Under the pieces are notes generated by a model. That model did not search any database and was not told the origin of the DNA. It saw nothing but the letters and a program-made list of their open reading frames with translations. A stretch of DNA of 64,000 bases from Mycolicibacterium frederiksbergense (GTDB lineage: Bacteria; Actinomycetota; Actinomycetes; Mycobacteriales; Mycobacteriaceae), in assembly GCF_012223425.1 (NCBI RefSeq), contig NZ_CP038799.1:1984001-2048000 (forward strand), given 5' to 3'. Positions 51,018 through 58,959 of the stretch are shown piece by piece. Both the position numbers and the translations under genes were made by a program. Numbering within the stretch: the stretch's first letter is position 1; each line of letters starts with the position of its first letter.

Positions 51018-51858
51018 CAATTCACCCTCTGAACGCAATCAGCTCGGTGACTTTTTACGCGCGCAACGAGCCCGCGTCAGCCCTCACGAGGTCGGCCTAC
51101 CCGCCGTCGGCGGCAGACGGGTCCTGGGCCTGCGGCGCGAAGAGGTCGCCGTCTTGTCCGGTGTCAGCGCCGACTACTACGCACGCCTGGAACAAGGCCG
51201 CGAACGCACGCCCTCTGCCCAAGTCATCGATGCGATCTGCCGCGCAATACACCTCAGGGCGGATGCGCGCGAACATGCCTTCCGACTGGCCAAGCTCTCC
51301 CCCACCGCAGAACGCACCACCGAGACCATCAGCCCGGAGCTGCTCCAGACCATGGCCGCATTCCCCAGAGCGGCCGCCTACGTCACCAACCCGGCCTTCC
51401 GGGTTCTCACCGCCAACCCGGCCGCCACCGCCCTGATCGCCCCACTGCAGCGACGCGACCCCAACGTCCTGGCGGCACTGTTCCTCGACCCCGCCGCGCA
51501 GGACTTCTATGTCAACTGGAGTGATGTGATCAAAGCCTCGGTCAGCGCCCTGCGCCTGTCCCAAGGCGCAGCTCCTGCCGACCCAGAAGTCGCCGCGCTC
51601 ATCGCCCGGCTGCACCGCGACAGCGCCGACTTCCGCCAGCTGTGGGACGACCACGCAGTGGCCGGCCTCACCGTCACGCAGAAAACGATCCGCCACCCCG
51701 ACGTCGGCCTTCTCCATCTGAGCTACCAGACCTTCGATGTCCGAAGCAGCCCCGGCCAGCAACTGACGGTGGCCACCGCGGCACCCGGATCACCGAGCGC
51801 CGACGCGTTGGCCCTGCTGGGAGCACTCGACGCCACCCGCCGCCACGAACGCATCTAA
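51007..51858 (+). CDS. XRE-family HTH regulator with MmyB-like ligand domain
   Basis: A 283-residue protein. N-terminal XRE HTH: RRVLGLRREEVAVLSGVSADYYARLEQGRER (about residues 38-68). The C-terminal PAS-like MmyB domain covers about 105-270. This architecture is common in actinobacteria next to SDR or oxidoreductase genes. GTG start at 51007 overlapping the Rrf2 gene by 11 nt, so the two regulators are co-expressed. It may control the downstream SDR-VOC-dehydrogenase genes. Confidence 0.87.
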   Translation: MAPDNSPSERNQLGDFLRAQRARVSPHEVGLPAVGGRRVLGLRREEVAVLSGVSADYYARLEQGRERTPSAQVIDAICRAIHLRADAREHAFRLAKLSPTAERTTETISPELLQTMAAFPRAAAYVTNPAFRVLTANPAATALIAPLQRRDPNVLAALFLDPAAQDFYVNWSDVIKASVSALRLSQGAAPADPEVAALIARLHRDSADFRQLWDDHAVAGLTVTQKTIRHPDVGLLHLSYQTFDVRSSPGQQLTVATAAPGSPSADALALLGALDATRRHERI

Positions 51859-51966
51859 TCGGCCCGAATTGGTTCCTAGGTGCAGCGCACCCAGGAAGAC
51901 GCACCCTTCCCCAGCAGTGGCGACGCTGGTTGACTCAGCGTCACCACCACTTGAGAAAGGCACACC

Positions 51967-52710
51967 ATGAGCATCGTCCTGATCACCGGAGGCAGCCGCG
52001 GTATCGGCGCAGCGACCGCACTGGCCTGCACCCGCCGCGGCATCGGCGTCATCCTCACCTACAACAGCAATCCCGACGGCGCTGCCGGCGTCGTCGACCG
52101 CATCACCGAAGCCGGCGGCACCGCGGTCGCATTGAAACTCGACGTCGCAGACAACACGTCGTTCCCGGCATTCGGTGAGGACGTCCGCGCTGCACTTCAA
52201 ACCACTTGGGGCCGAACCACATTCGACTACCTGGTCAATAACGCCGGCTGCGGCCTCTACAACCCGATCACCACCGTCACCGAAGCACAGTTCGACGGAC
52301 TGTTCAATGTCCACCTCAAAGGACCGTTCTTCCTCACCCAGACTCTGCTGCCACTCATCGCAGACGGCGGCCACATCGTGAACATGACCAGCGCCACCAC
52401 CCGCGTGGCCACCGCCGGAGTAGCGCCCTACGCCAGCTTCAAAGGCGGACTCGAAGTGCTCACCCGGTACCTGGCCAAGGAACTCGGCGACCGCCGCATC
52501 CGCGCCAACTCCATCTCCCCGGGAGCCATCCGCACCGAACTCGGCGGCGGCCTCAACGACGAATCCGAGAACCTGCTTGCCGCCCAGACCGCACTAGGAC
52601 GCGTGGGCGAACCGGAGGAGGTGGGCACCGCTGTAGCCAGTCTCCTGGCCGACGACAACCGCTGGATCAACGCCCAGAACATTGAAGTCGCCGGCGGCTT
52701 CAACATCTAA
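51967..52710 (+). CDS. SDR family oxidoreductase
   Basis: A 247-residue classical SDR with TGGSRGIG, NNAGC and catalytic YASFKGG (Tyr and Lys kept) and a VAGGFNI end. The ATG follows GAGAAAGG. First enzyme gene of the plus arm. It is not a close duplicate of the minus-arm SDR by eye, but it makes the arms functionally parallel. Confidence 0.87.
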   Translation: MSIVLITGGSRGIGAATALACTRRGIGVILTYNSNPDGAAGVVDRITEAGGTAVALKLDVADNTSFPAFGEDVRAALQTTWGRTTFDYLVNNAGCGLYNPITTVTEAQFDGLFNVHLKGPFFLTQTLLPLIADGGHIVNMTSATTRVATAGVAPYASFKGGLEVLTRYLAKELGDRRIRANSISPGAIRTELGGGLNDESENLLAAQTALGRVGEPEEVGTAVASLLADDNRWINAQNIEVAGGFNI

Positions 52711-52730
52711 CGGGGAAAGAGACCACGGAC

Positions 52731-53126
52731 ATGCTGGATCACATCTTCTTGTCGGTGAGCGATCTGAATCGCTCCATCGACTTCTACACCGCAACACTTG
52801 CGCCACTGGGCATCACCACCCGCTTGGACTACGACGGAAAGGACGGCCCACCAGGGCACCCCGACCTGAAAGGTTTCGGCGCCCATGGGCGGATGATCTT
52901 CTGGCTGCGCCGCGGAACGGCCGACGGCCACGCCGCCCACGTGGGATTCGTCGCCGACAGCACAGCGCAGGTCGACGCCGCCTACGTGGCCGCCATGTCC
53001 GCCGGCGCCTCCGACAACGGACAACCCGGAGCGCGGATGCACTACGACCCGCGCTACTACGCAGCCAACGTGCTGGATCCCGACGGCTACAGCCTCGAAT
53101 TCGTCTACAAGAGTTGGCAGCACTGA
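52731..53126 (+). CDS. VOC-family (glyoxalase/bleomycin-resistance-like) protein
   Basis: A 131-residue vicinal-oxygen-chelate protein beginning MLDHIFLSVSDLNRSIDFYTATLAPLG, with AAHVGFVADSTAQVDAAY and a final NVLDPDGYSLEFVYK. His and Glu residues in the expected strands could bind a metal. ATG 20 nt after the SDR stop. Parallel to the VOC gene at 48169 in the other arm. Confidence 0.87.
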   Translation: MLDHIFLSVSDLNRSIDFYTATLAPLGITTRLDYDGKDGPPGHPDLKGFGAHGRMIFWLRRGTADGHAAHVGFVADSTAQVDAAYVAAMSAGASDNGQPGARMHYDPRYYAANVLDPDGYSLEFVYKSWQH

Positions 53127-53128
53127 TC

Positions 53129-54148
53129 ATGCCCACACTGATGATCTACGGAGCCACCGGCTACACCGGCCGCATGGCTGCCGAACACGCCGCCGCAGCC
53201 GGGTTCGATCTCGTCCTGGGCGGGCGGAACCACACTTGCGTCTCAGCACTGGCCGACGAACTCGGGGCCGACCATCGAACGTTTGACCTCGACAACGACG
53301 ACGCCATCGACGCCGCACTGTCGGACATCACCGTCATCCTCAACTGCGCCGGACCGTTCATGCGAACCGCGCGACCACTCATGGAAGCCTCGATCCGCAC
53401 ACACACCCACTACCTCGACATCGCCGCCGAACTCGACGGATACCACATGGCCGAAGAACTCGACGCGACCGCTCGCGACGCCGGAGTCATGTTCCTTCCC
53501 GGAAGTGGCGGCAGCGTCGCCATGCTCGGCTGCCTCGCCGGCCACGCCGCACAACGCGTCAACAATCCTCAGCACCTGCACATCGCGCTACACGTGGCCG
53601 GATCGATGTCACGGGGATCAGCCATCAGCGCCGCCCAGAATCTCACCACAGACTGCCTGCAACGCCTCGACGGTCACCTCATGGCCCGCAACCCTGACGA
53701 TCGACGCGACTTCGACTTCGGGCGCGGACCGACATCCTGCTCTGCGACAACACTTCCCGACCTGGTGACCATCTGGTGGGCCACAGCCATCCCCCACATC
53801 GAGACCTTCGTGCACGTATCCGGAGACGCCTTCCCCCAAGGCGACCTCGCTGCCCTTCCCGAAGGCCCCTCAGCCCAGCAGCGGACAGCCAACCGCTACC
53901 ACGCCGCCGTGGAAGTCACTGGAGCGGACGGCACGGTGGCGCGCTCGGTCCTCGACACCGTCAACGGATACACCTTCACCCCCCTGGCCGCCACTGAGGC
54001 CGCACGCCGTGTTCTCGGCGGTGAACATCATCCCGGATTTCACACTCCCGCAGGGTTGTTCGGCACCACCTTCGCAGAGACCATCGCCGACACCCGAATC
54101 ACGGACTTGCATGCGGACGCCTCCAGATCCGTCCACAAGGCCGTCTAA
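53129..54148 (+). CDS. Saccharopine-dehydrogenase-like NAD(P) oxidoreductase
   Basis: A 339-residue protein with the Rossmann motif IYGATGYTGRMAAEHA at the start and CAGPFMRTARPLMEA and GFHTPAGLFG later, of the saccharopine dehydrogenase/trans-acting enoyl-reductase fold. Start at 53129, 2 nt after the VOC stop. In mycobacteria this fold serves lipid enoyl reduction, but many relatives are unassigned. Last gene of the plus arm. Confidence 0.8.
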   Translation: MPTLMIYGATGYTGRMAAEHAAAAGFDLVLGGRNHTCVSALADELGADHRTFDLDNDDAIDAALSDITVILNCAGPFMRTARPLMEASIRTHTHYLDIAAELDGYHMAEELDATARDAGVMFLPGSGGSVAMLGCLAGHAAQRVNNPQHLHIALHVAGSMSRGSAISAAQNLTTDCLQRLDGHLMARNPDDRRDFDFGRGPTSCSATTLPDLVTIWWATAIPHIETFVHVSGDAFPQGDLAALPEGPSAQQRTANRYHAAVEVTGADGTVARSVLDTVNGYTFTPLAATEAARRVLGGEHHPGFHTPAGLFGTTFAETIADTRITDLHADASRSVHKAV

Positions 54149-54395
54149 CCGCCGCACGGTCGCCACCGATGGGTTGTCATCTGCCTGTCGACCGAAACTG
54201 GACGGGAGCACGCCCATGTAATAGCGACCGCGACAGCCCCGATTATGCGTCTGATGATCGATCAATAGACGACTGAGACAGGTGGCGTCTAAATCAACGC
54301 CCATCACAACGTGGCGCCTCCGCATCCACCACCCCTGGGGGCGATACGGAGGGCGGCTAAGGCCTTCATCATCGAAGTGTCATCTGCGACATCTG

Positions 54396-54441
54396 GTGAC
54401 ATCTCAAATGACCAAATGACATCCACTTTGACTATCGACAG
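54396..54441. repeat. Right-type end repeat R1 (46 bp)
   Basis: 46 bp ending in GACTATCGACAG, 39/46 identical to 54588-54633, preceded by further TGTCATCT/GACATCT units. If it is an end, its outer edge is at 54440, where TGTCGATAGTCAAA reads on the complementary strand. Confidence 0.7.
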
Positions 54442-54587
54442 CAGCGGCGGGGGGGCGGCTGGTATGGCAAATTGCCGATCACTTCTTTGGCAATCGACAG
54501 CGGGAATTTGCCCCACCGAGCCTATCGGTCTGACGACACCAAGGTCGGCTACATAACTTGTCATCCAGATAGCAACGTTGCCATCGG

Positions 54588-54633
54588 TTGCCATCTCAAA
54601 TGACGAATTGCCATCGAGTTTGACTATCGACAG
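54588..54633. repeat. Right-type end repeat R2 and right terminus of the mobile-like block
   Basis: 46 bp related to R1 and terminating in CTATCGACA at 54632. Its last 25 bp (54608-54632) are the inverted match of the left end at 46743-46767. Only 5 bp (GTCAG) separate it from the outward-facing copy B starting TGTCGATT at 54638. Confidence 0.75.
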
Positions 54634-54636
54634 TCA

Positions 54637-54762
54637 GTGTCGATTGTCAAACTGGATGGCGAACGTCACCGCTTCTAGCGGCGCCTTTTCCATGATAGTC
54701 ACCGAGATGGCGGAGCGATTTCGGTCATCTAAGTGGCAAAAGTCGGAACGGTACGGTGGTGC
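54637..54762. repeat. 126-bp repeat copy B (left-type end)
   Basis: Direct repeat of 46742-46867 at 91% identity without gaps. It opens with TGTCGATTGTCAAACTGG at 54638 and faces right, back-to-back with the terminus at 54632. The homology ends at the same base in both copies, after GTGGTGC. Confidence 0.85.
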
Positions 54763-54842
54763 CAGTCGTGGGCCCGCCGTCGGTCTGGCGTTTGCAGGCC
54801 ACTCAGTCCGATGCCCGGGCGCATTCCCATATTAGTATAGAC

Positions 54843-54854
54843 ATATGCGCATAT
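54843..54854. promoter_or_regulatory. ATATGCGCATAT palindrome, ArsR/SmtB-type operator candidate
   Basis: A perfect 12-bp palindrome within an AT-rich stretch (about 54829-54866), 119 nt before the methyltransferase ATG. The ATAT-N4-ATAT form resembles operators of mycobacterial ArsR/SmtB metal sensors. An ArsR-family gene lies 6.6 kb downstream; a link is speculative. Confidence 0.4.
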
Positions 54855-54972
54855 CGCTATGTATCCTTAGCGTGGCCGCGGAGCCACGAAAGAAGCACGG
54901 AAAGCCTGATGAACCACAGCGACCGGCGCAGGCTTCCAGAACCGCCGCCTCGACCACTGAGGAACTCGCGAT

Positions 54973-55587
54973 ATGGCAACCGCAGCACTTGCTCTTTACG
55001 GGATATTCATCGTCTCGGGCTTCGGATGGCGTAGTTATCGCCAATGGCGCCTCACGGGTTCGACAGGCATGCGGGGTTTTCACGGCCGCCCCGGATCGTT
55101 GGAGTGGCTCGCCGGCGCCGGATTCGTGGTGGCGATCTTGCTGGGCGCTCTGGCCCCCCTGCTGCAATGGTTGGGTGTGCTGTCGCCAGTGGCCTGGCTT
55201 GATCATTGGGCGGTGCACACGCTAGGAGCTTTCGCAGCGATCCTGGGCATCGCCGGGACACTGTTAGCGCAGGAGTCGATGGGCGAGTCATGGCGCATCG
55301 GCGTCGACGCCAGCGAAACTACCCGACTGATCGACAATGGGGTCTTCAAACTGGTTCGAAACCCCATCTTTACCGCCATGCTGATCTTCGGAGCCGGTGT
55401 AGCGCTCCTCGCTCCGAATGGGTTGGCGTTGCTCGCCTTCGCCACCTTGGCCACGTCCATTGAGCTACAGGTGCGGATAGTTGAAGAGCCCTATCTACGG
55501 CGGACGCACGGCTTGCATTACGCGGAATACACCAGCCGGGTGGGACGCTTCATCCCTGGACTCGGTCGAAGTTCCACGACTGTCTGA
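54973..55587 (+). CDS. Isoprenylcysteine carboxyl-methyltransferase-like membrane protein
   Basis: A 204-residue protein with about four hydrophobic helices and the ICMT/PEMT-type C-terminal motif: GVFKLVRNPIFTAML, then RIVEEPYLRRTHGLHYAEY with the conserved EEPYL and Y-x2-Y pattern that binds S-adenosylmethionine. The reaction in bacteria is mostly unknown; lipid or small-molecule methylation is likely. A 118-bp leader carries the metal-sensor-like palindrome. Convergent with the next gene. Confidence 0.78.
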   Translation: MATAALALYGIFIVSGFGWRSYRQWRLTGSTGMRGFHGRPGSLEWLAGAGFVVAILLGALAPLLQWLGVLSPVAWLDHWAVHTLGAFAAILGIAGTLLAQESMGESWRIGVDASETTRLIDNGVFKLVRNPIFTAMLIFGAGVALLAPNGLALLAFATLATSIELQVRIVEEPYLRRTHGLHYAEYTSRVGRFIPGLGRSSTTV

Positions 55588-55641
55588 GTTGCGCATGCAG
55601 GCAGGCGCCGTTGCCCCACTGCTTCGTGCCCGGTCGCTGTC

Positions 55642-57006
55642 TTAGCCGCCGAATAAGAGGTAGAGCCCCACGAAGGTGTAGCCGACCATAGTGAGCATCA
55701 TGGCGAGTTGACCGCTGATTTGATGCCGCACAGGGAGGACCTGCAGCGCCTTGTCGTGTGCAGCGATGACCGCCACGATGTGGCCGACGACCACGCATGC
55801 CACTTTGATGGTCCACAGCACCGAGGGGTGCTCAGAGAGCACGTACCAGACGTCGGTCCTGTCGAGACCAAACAGATGCCATCCCCGTCCCAAGGGGTCA
55901 GCGAGCCGAACCACCGTTTCCTGCCCGCGCTCGACCAGGTACGACAGATAGTGGGCGAAAATGTAGCCAACAACGATGGGGATCAGTGAGTGGGCCAGTT
56001 GTCCCGGCAACTGCTGACGCTGCTTCCGATCGACCCCACCTGTAGCCCGTGCGGCACCGCAAAATGTAACTCCTACAACCGAAACGAAGGTGAGCAGTCC
56101 TACGGTTCGCACCAACGAAGCCCCTGCGCTGTCGCTGAGTACCGGTAGCGAGGAAGCATGGCGATCGACGAAGTTCCTGAAGGTCGGTGATTGGGAGAAG
56201 CTGTCGAAGGCAGTCGACCCGAGCAGCACCGCTAGGACCGCCACTGTCCCCGGCCGGACGGGCATTGTGGGCAGGTGATCGAGGGGGTTGATCAACGAGA
56301 CCCGTCCTGTACCGGCATTGCGGGCAAAAGGTGCGAGCCGAGAGACCGCAACGCTGTACACCTCGAACGGATCTGCTCGCGAGAACCACTGCGAGCCGTA
56401 CACGCATGCCCCGAGACCCATGACTAGGGCGTAAATCAACAGCCAGGCTTTGATTGCCGACGTAGACCCCGGATCGGGGGCGGCTAGTTCTAGCCAGACG
56501 AACGCGAATAGCCCCAATACCGCTGGCCAAAATCCCCATAATTCTGGGTATTTTCGCCGTGGCAACGACTCCCCGTTTCCATGGCGCGCCATGCCGGCCA
56601 GACGATAAACGGTGCGTACCGGCGAGATGATTCGCCACAAAGGTCCCACGCACACCGAAATGGCGACCAACCCAACCCACAGAAGCACGTAGAACACACC
56701 GGGGAGTGGATTGCCGCTTCCTGTGGGGCCCCATACCGACGACGCGGCCACCCAGATGGTGAACAACAGTGCCGCCGTCGCCGCGGTCCAGCGCACTGCC
56801 GCGGAGTCCACGACGCGGGTCACCCATGCAGGCAGCTCATGTCCAGAATGGGCGGGGTCAAAGCGAGGTTTTCTCCATGCCAGCGCCACGATGGCGAAAG
56901 TTGCGGTCAGGGCCCAGGCCGCGCCGATCAGGGCGAATGACAGTGGCACCGGCAGATCGGTGGAGCCGCCCACGCCGTGCGCGAGCACGGTAACGCTTTG
57001 GCGCAC
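55642..57006 (-). CDS. Polytopic membrane protein, partner of cupredoxin-like lipoprotein
   Basis: A 454-residue protein with about ten to eleven hydrophobic helices. His residues occur in membrane segments (AHSLIPIVVGYIFAHYLSYL; VVGHIVAVIAAHDKAL), a pattern that would suit haem or metal ligation. A Trp-rich WGFWPAVLGLFAFVWLELA segment is typical of a family sometimes labelled fenitrothion hydrolase; I recall that label but cannot check it, and it says little about function here. GTG start 2 nt after the cupredoxin-like gene stop. Third gene of a three-gene operon. Confidence 0.7.
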   Translation of the reverse strand: MRQSVTVLAHGVGGSTDLPVPLSFALIGAAWALTATFAIVALAWRKPRFDPAHSGHELPAWVTRVVDSAAVRWTAATAALLFTIWVAASSVWGPTGSGNPLPGVFYVLLWVGLVAISVCVGPLWRIISPVRTVYRLAGMARHGNGESLPRRKYPELWGFWPAVLGLFAFVWLELAAPDPGSTSAIKAWLLIYALVMGLGACVYGSQWFSRADPFEVYSVAVSRLAPFARNAGTGRVSLINPLDHLPTMPVRPGTVAVLAVLLGSTAFDSFSQSPTFRNFVDRHASSLPVLSDSAGASLVRTVGLLTFVSVVGVTFCGAARATGGVDRKQRQQLPGQLAHSLIPIVVGYIFAHYLSYLVERGQETVVRLADPLGRGWHLFGLDRTDVWYVLSEHPSVLWTIKVACVVVGHIVAVIAAHDKALQVLPVRHQISGQLAMMLTMVGYTFVGLYLLFGG

Positions 57007-57008
57007 CG

Positions 57009-57461
57009 TTATGGCCGGACTTCGATCGTCAAAACCGTGCGATCAAGATCGTGGAGTTCTACATCTACCCGGCCGGGAACATCGACGGTGAACTCGAACT
57101 TCTGTCCGGAACCGGCCTGGATGTCAAAGGTGTACTCCGGCACCGAATGCACGTGAAGTTGATCTGCGACGTCGCTGTCGATCATCAACACGATCGGTCG
57201 ACCGGCAACAGCTTGGGCCTGGCCATTCGTCGGAGTCACGACGCCGCCGGCAATGCCAACATTGATCACGGTGCTAGCTGTGTCTTCTGCAGCTGCCGAA
57301 GCGGTGGCGGGACCCTGGCTCGACTGCGTGACCGTGGTCTCGCCGGGGGTCGGACTGCCCGTCGTCTGAGAGGCTTCCGGTGGTGCGCCGCAACCAATTA
57401 CGAAGGCGCATGTCGTCGCGGCGATAGAGCTGCGGAATTTCTGTCGGCGATTGTTCATCAC
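57009..57461 (-). CDS. Cupredoxin-like secreted lipoprotein lacking the copper Cys
   Basis: A 150-residue protein with a signal peptide and lipobox FVIGC (lipidated Cys24), a Ser/Thr-rich linker to about residue 60, and a cupredoxin-like beta-sandwich with LHVHSVPEYTFDI and VDVELHDLDRTVLTIEV. The mature domain has His residues but no Cys, so a classic blue-copper centre is ruled out; a His-only copper site or a structural role remains. Its ATG overlaps the stop of the upstream 59-residue gene. Confidence 0.78.
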   Translation of the reverse strand: MMNNRRQKFRSSIAATTCAFVIGCGAPPEASQTTGSPTPGETTVTQSSQGPATASAAAEDTASTVINVGIAGGVVTPTNGQAQAVAGRPIVLMIDSDVADQLHVHSVPEYTFDIQAGSGQKFEFTVDVPGRVDVELHDLDRTVLTIEVRP

Positions 57462-57637
57462 TGTCCTTCCGCCGCTGAGGGCGGCGCTTCCGGCACGAGT
57501 GGATCCGGCGGACGGCGGCGGTCACGACGGATGACGAAAGCAACCACGCCGGCGACCACAAATGCTGGGACGAAGGCCGGCAAGGCCATCCACAGACCCA
57601 CGTCGGTGGCCATCAAAATGACCGGTGGTGCGCTCAT
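57458..57637 (-). CDS. Single-span small membrane protein
   Basis: A 59-residue protein with one transmembrane helix (about residues 11-37, VGLWMALPAFVPAFVVAGVV) and a basic, Pro-rich cytoplasmic tail. Start at the ATG of 57637 rather than a longer ORF from 57676. Its stop overlaps the lipoprotein ATG (ATGA), so it is the first cistron of the operon. It may tether or assemble the other two proteins. Confidence 0.65.
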   Translation of the reverse strand: MSAPPVILMATDVGLWMALPAFVPAFVVAGVVAFVIRRDRRRPPDPLVPEAPPSAAEGQ

Positions 57638-57908
57638 CGTGGTCCTCGGGCGACGAGCCGGCGTGGAACCGCCCAACCGGGGCTACACCAACTGGCCCTT
57701 CCCATGGAATTGGCCTCCGCTCTGTTCGCGCCGCCAGCGCCGGTGCCATCTCGTCGGTACCGACTATCGGTCGAACTTGTCTACCACCGACTACACAGCA
57801 AAGCGATGACCTACCCGCGAGGTTTGCAGGAAAGATACGCAGTACCGCGGGTGGCCCCGGTTTGGCAGCGGTTTATCTGCCAGGGGTTCGGCGGGCAGGA
57901 GTCCACAC

Positions 57909-57938
57909 CCACACCTCAGTTACCCAACTGAGGTGTGG
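57909..57938. terminator. Perfect 13-bp inverted repeat at 3' end of sterol-desaturase gene
   Basis: CCACACCTCAGTT (57909-57921) and its exact complement (57926-57938) enclose ACCC and overlap the stop codon at 57916-57918. No U-tract follows in the minus direction. It probably forms a hairpin that ends transcription or stabilises the mRNA end. Confidence 0.5.
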
Positions 57939-58848
57939 CGCTCGACCGGCCGTCAGCAGGTCGAGCCGATTGATCGTCGGCGTCAGCCACGAAGTGGCAC
58001 GCGCCGCTGGCACGAAAAGGCTCGGCAAGTTGCGCGAGGTAACCGACCGGGTACTTCGGCTTGGCAGCGATACCGAGATCGTCGGCGCGGAAAAGGCGGC
58101 GCGGATCGTATGAAAACGTGTGTAGCAAGTGGTCCCACATCAGGGTGAACAAGCCGAAGTTCACATCGCCGACCCCTGCCCACTTCAGATGGTGGAAGCG
58201 GTGCCCCTCATTGAGCGCCAGGACCTTTCGTAGAGGCCCAACCCGGTAGTCAGCATTGGAGTGCTGCAAAAGCAGTTGGACAGCAATGCATACCGTAAGT
58301 GCTTCGGCGACCGCCTTGGGCATACCCAGTATGAGAAGCGGCGTGGTGGCGACCGCCAACTCGAGCGCTCCGTGGAGCGGATGTTTCATCAGACCGTTGA
58401 ACCCGTAGAACCGCTTGACGCTGTGATGCACAGAGTGGAACCGCCACAGCCAGCCCACCCGGTGGCTTGCCATATGTACCAGCGTTACCCCCACGTCGGT
58501 AACCACGACAGCGAGCAGCACCTGTACAGGAAAGGAAACCGCAGCCGGCCACGCAACACTGAATGGCGAGAGCACGGTCAGCACGGGAATCACCAGCACA
58601 GTCGCAAGCAGCGCTACTTCGTTGACCATCGCGTGTGCTACGTCGCGGCCGCCATCACCGACCGTGTCGTTCCACTGCTCGTTGTAGGGCAGGAGATGCT
58701 CAGCCGCGAACGACACCGCAATCGCGAACAAGATCAAACCTGCCATCCACAGCTCAGCCCACGGGGCCTGCGCCAAACCAATCGCGGCCCCGTTGACCCC
58801 CAACAGCATCAGCGGCGGATAGCCGTACCGAACAATAGATTTCACCAT
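57916..58848 (-). CDS. Sterol desaturase / fatty acid hydroxylase superfamily protein
   Basis: A 310-residue membrane protein. Its di-iron His motifs are HMASHRVGWLWRFHSVHHS (HxxxH and HxxHH type), HPLHGALE and HRFHHLKW, in the order expected of the family. Four to five hydrophobic helices precede them. The start at the ATG of 58848 is chosen because the first helix follows at once. It faces the AraC gene at 58960 across a 111-bp gap. Substrate not inferable; oxygenation of a membrane lipid is the family rule. Confidence 0.87.
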   Translation of the reverse strand: MVKSIVRYGYPPLMLLGVNGAAIGLAQAPWAELWMAGLILFAIAVSFAAEHLLPYNEQWNDTVGDGGRDVAHAMVNEVALLATVLVIPVLTVLSPFSVAWPAAVSFPVQVLLAVVVTDVGVTLVHMASHRVGWLWRFHSVHHSVKRFYGFNGLMKHPLHGALELAVATTPLLILGMPKAVAEALTVCIAVQLLLQHSNADYRVGPLRKVLALNEGHRFHHLKWAGVGDVNFGLFTLMWDHLLHTFSYDPRRLFRADDLGIAAKPKYPVGYLAQLAEPFRASGACHFVADADDQSARPADGRSSATPQLGN

Positions 58849-58959
58849 GCAAGCAGTGTTTCGCCCACAGCCACTATCCCGCATGTACAGATCCGTCGAC
58901 TTCAGCTCGGCGCAACCCGTGCTAGCCGTAGCGGAATCCGACACGCCATACTGAGCCGC

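Larger units (their letters stand above)
46743..54632. mobile_element. 7.9-kb transposase-less block with 25-bp terminal inverted repeats
   Basis: The segment from TGTCGATAG at 46743 to CTATCGACA at 54632 is bounded by inverted repeats of 25 bp (46743-46767 and 54608-54632, 24/25 matching). Inside the right end are iterated TGACATC/TGCCATC motifs, and TG...CA termini with iterated subterminal motifs are features of the IS21 family. No istA/istB or other recombinase gene is present, and the 5-bp flanks (GCGCG left, GTCAG right) do not match. Cargo: two divergent arms of redox-enzyme genes with two regulators. Alternative: chance retention of IS relics on both sides. Confidence 0.6.
54149..54972. 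other. 824-bp non-coding repeat-rich region
   Basis: No gene is supported. 54149-54395 shows nothing I recognise. 54396-54762 holds four mobile-element-like ends (inner ends at 54440 and 54632 facing left, 54638 facing right) with iterated TGACATC/TGCCATC motifs. 54763-54830 is ordinary. 54830-54866 is an AT-rich promoter with the palindrome ATATGCGCATAT. GC is lower than in the neighbouring genes. Confidence 0.6.

Noticed and set aside
46743-54632. Prophage or integrative element
   Set aside because: No integrase, capsid, replication or conjugation genes, and no tRNA attachment site; only inverted-repeat ends support mobility.
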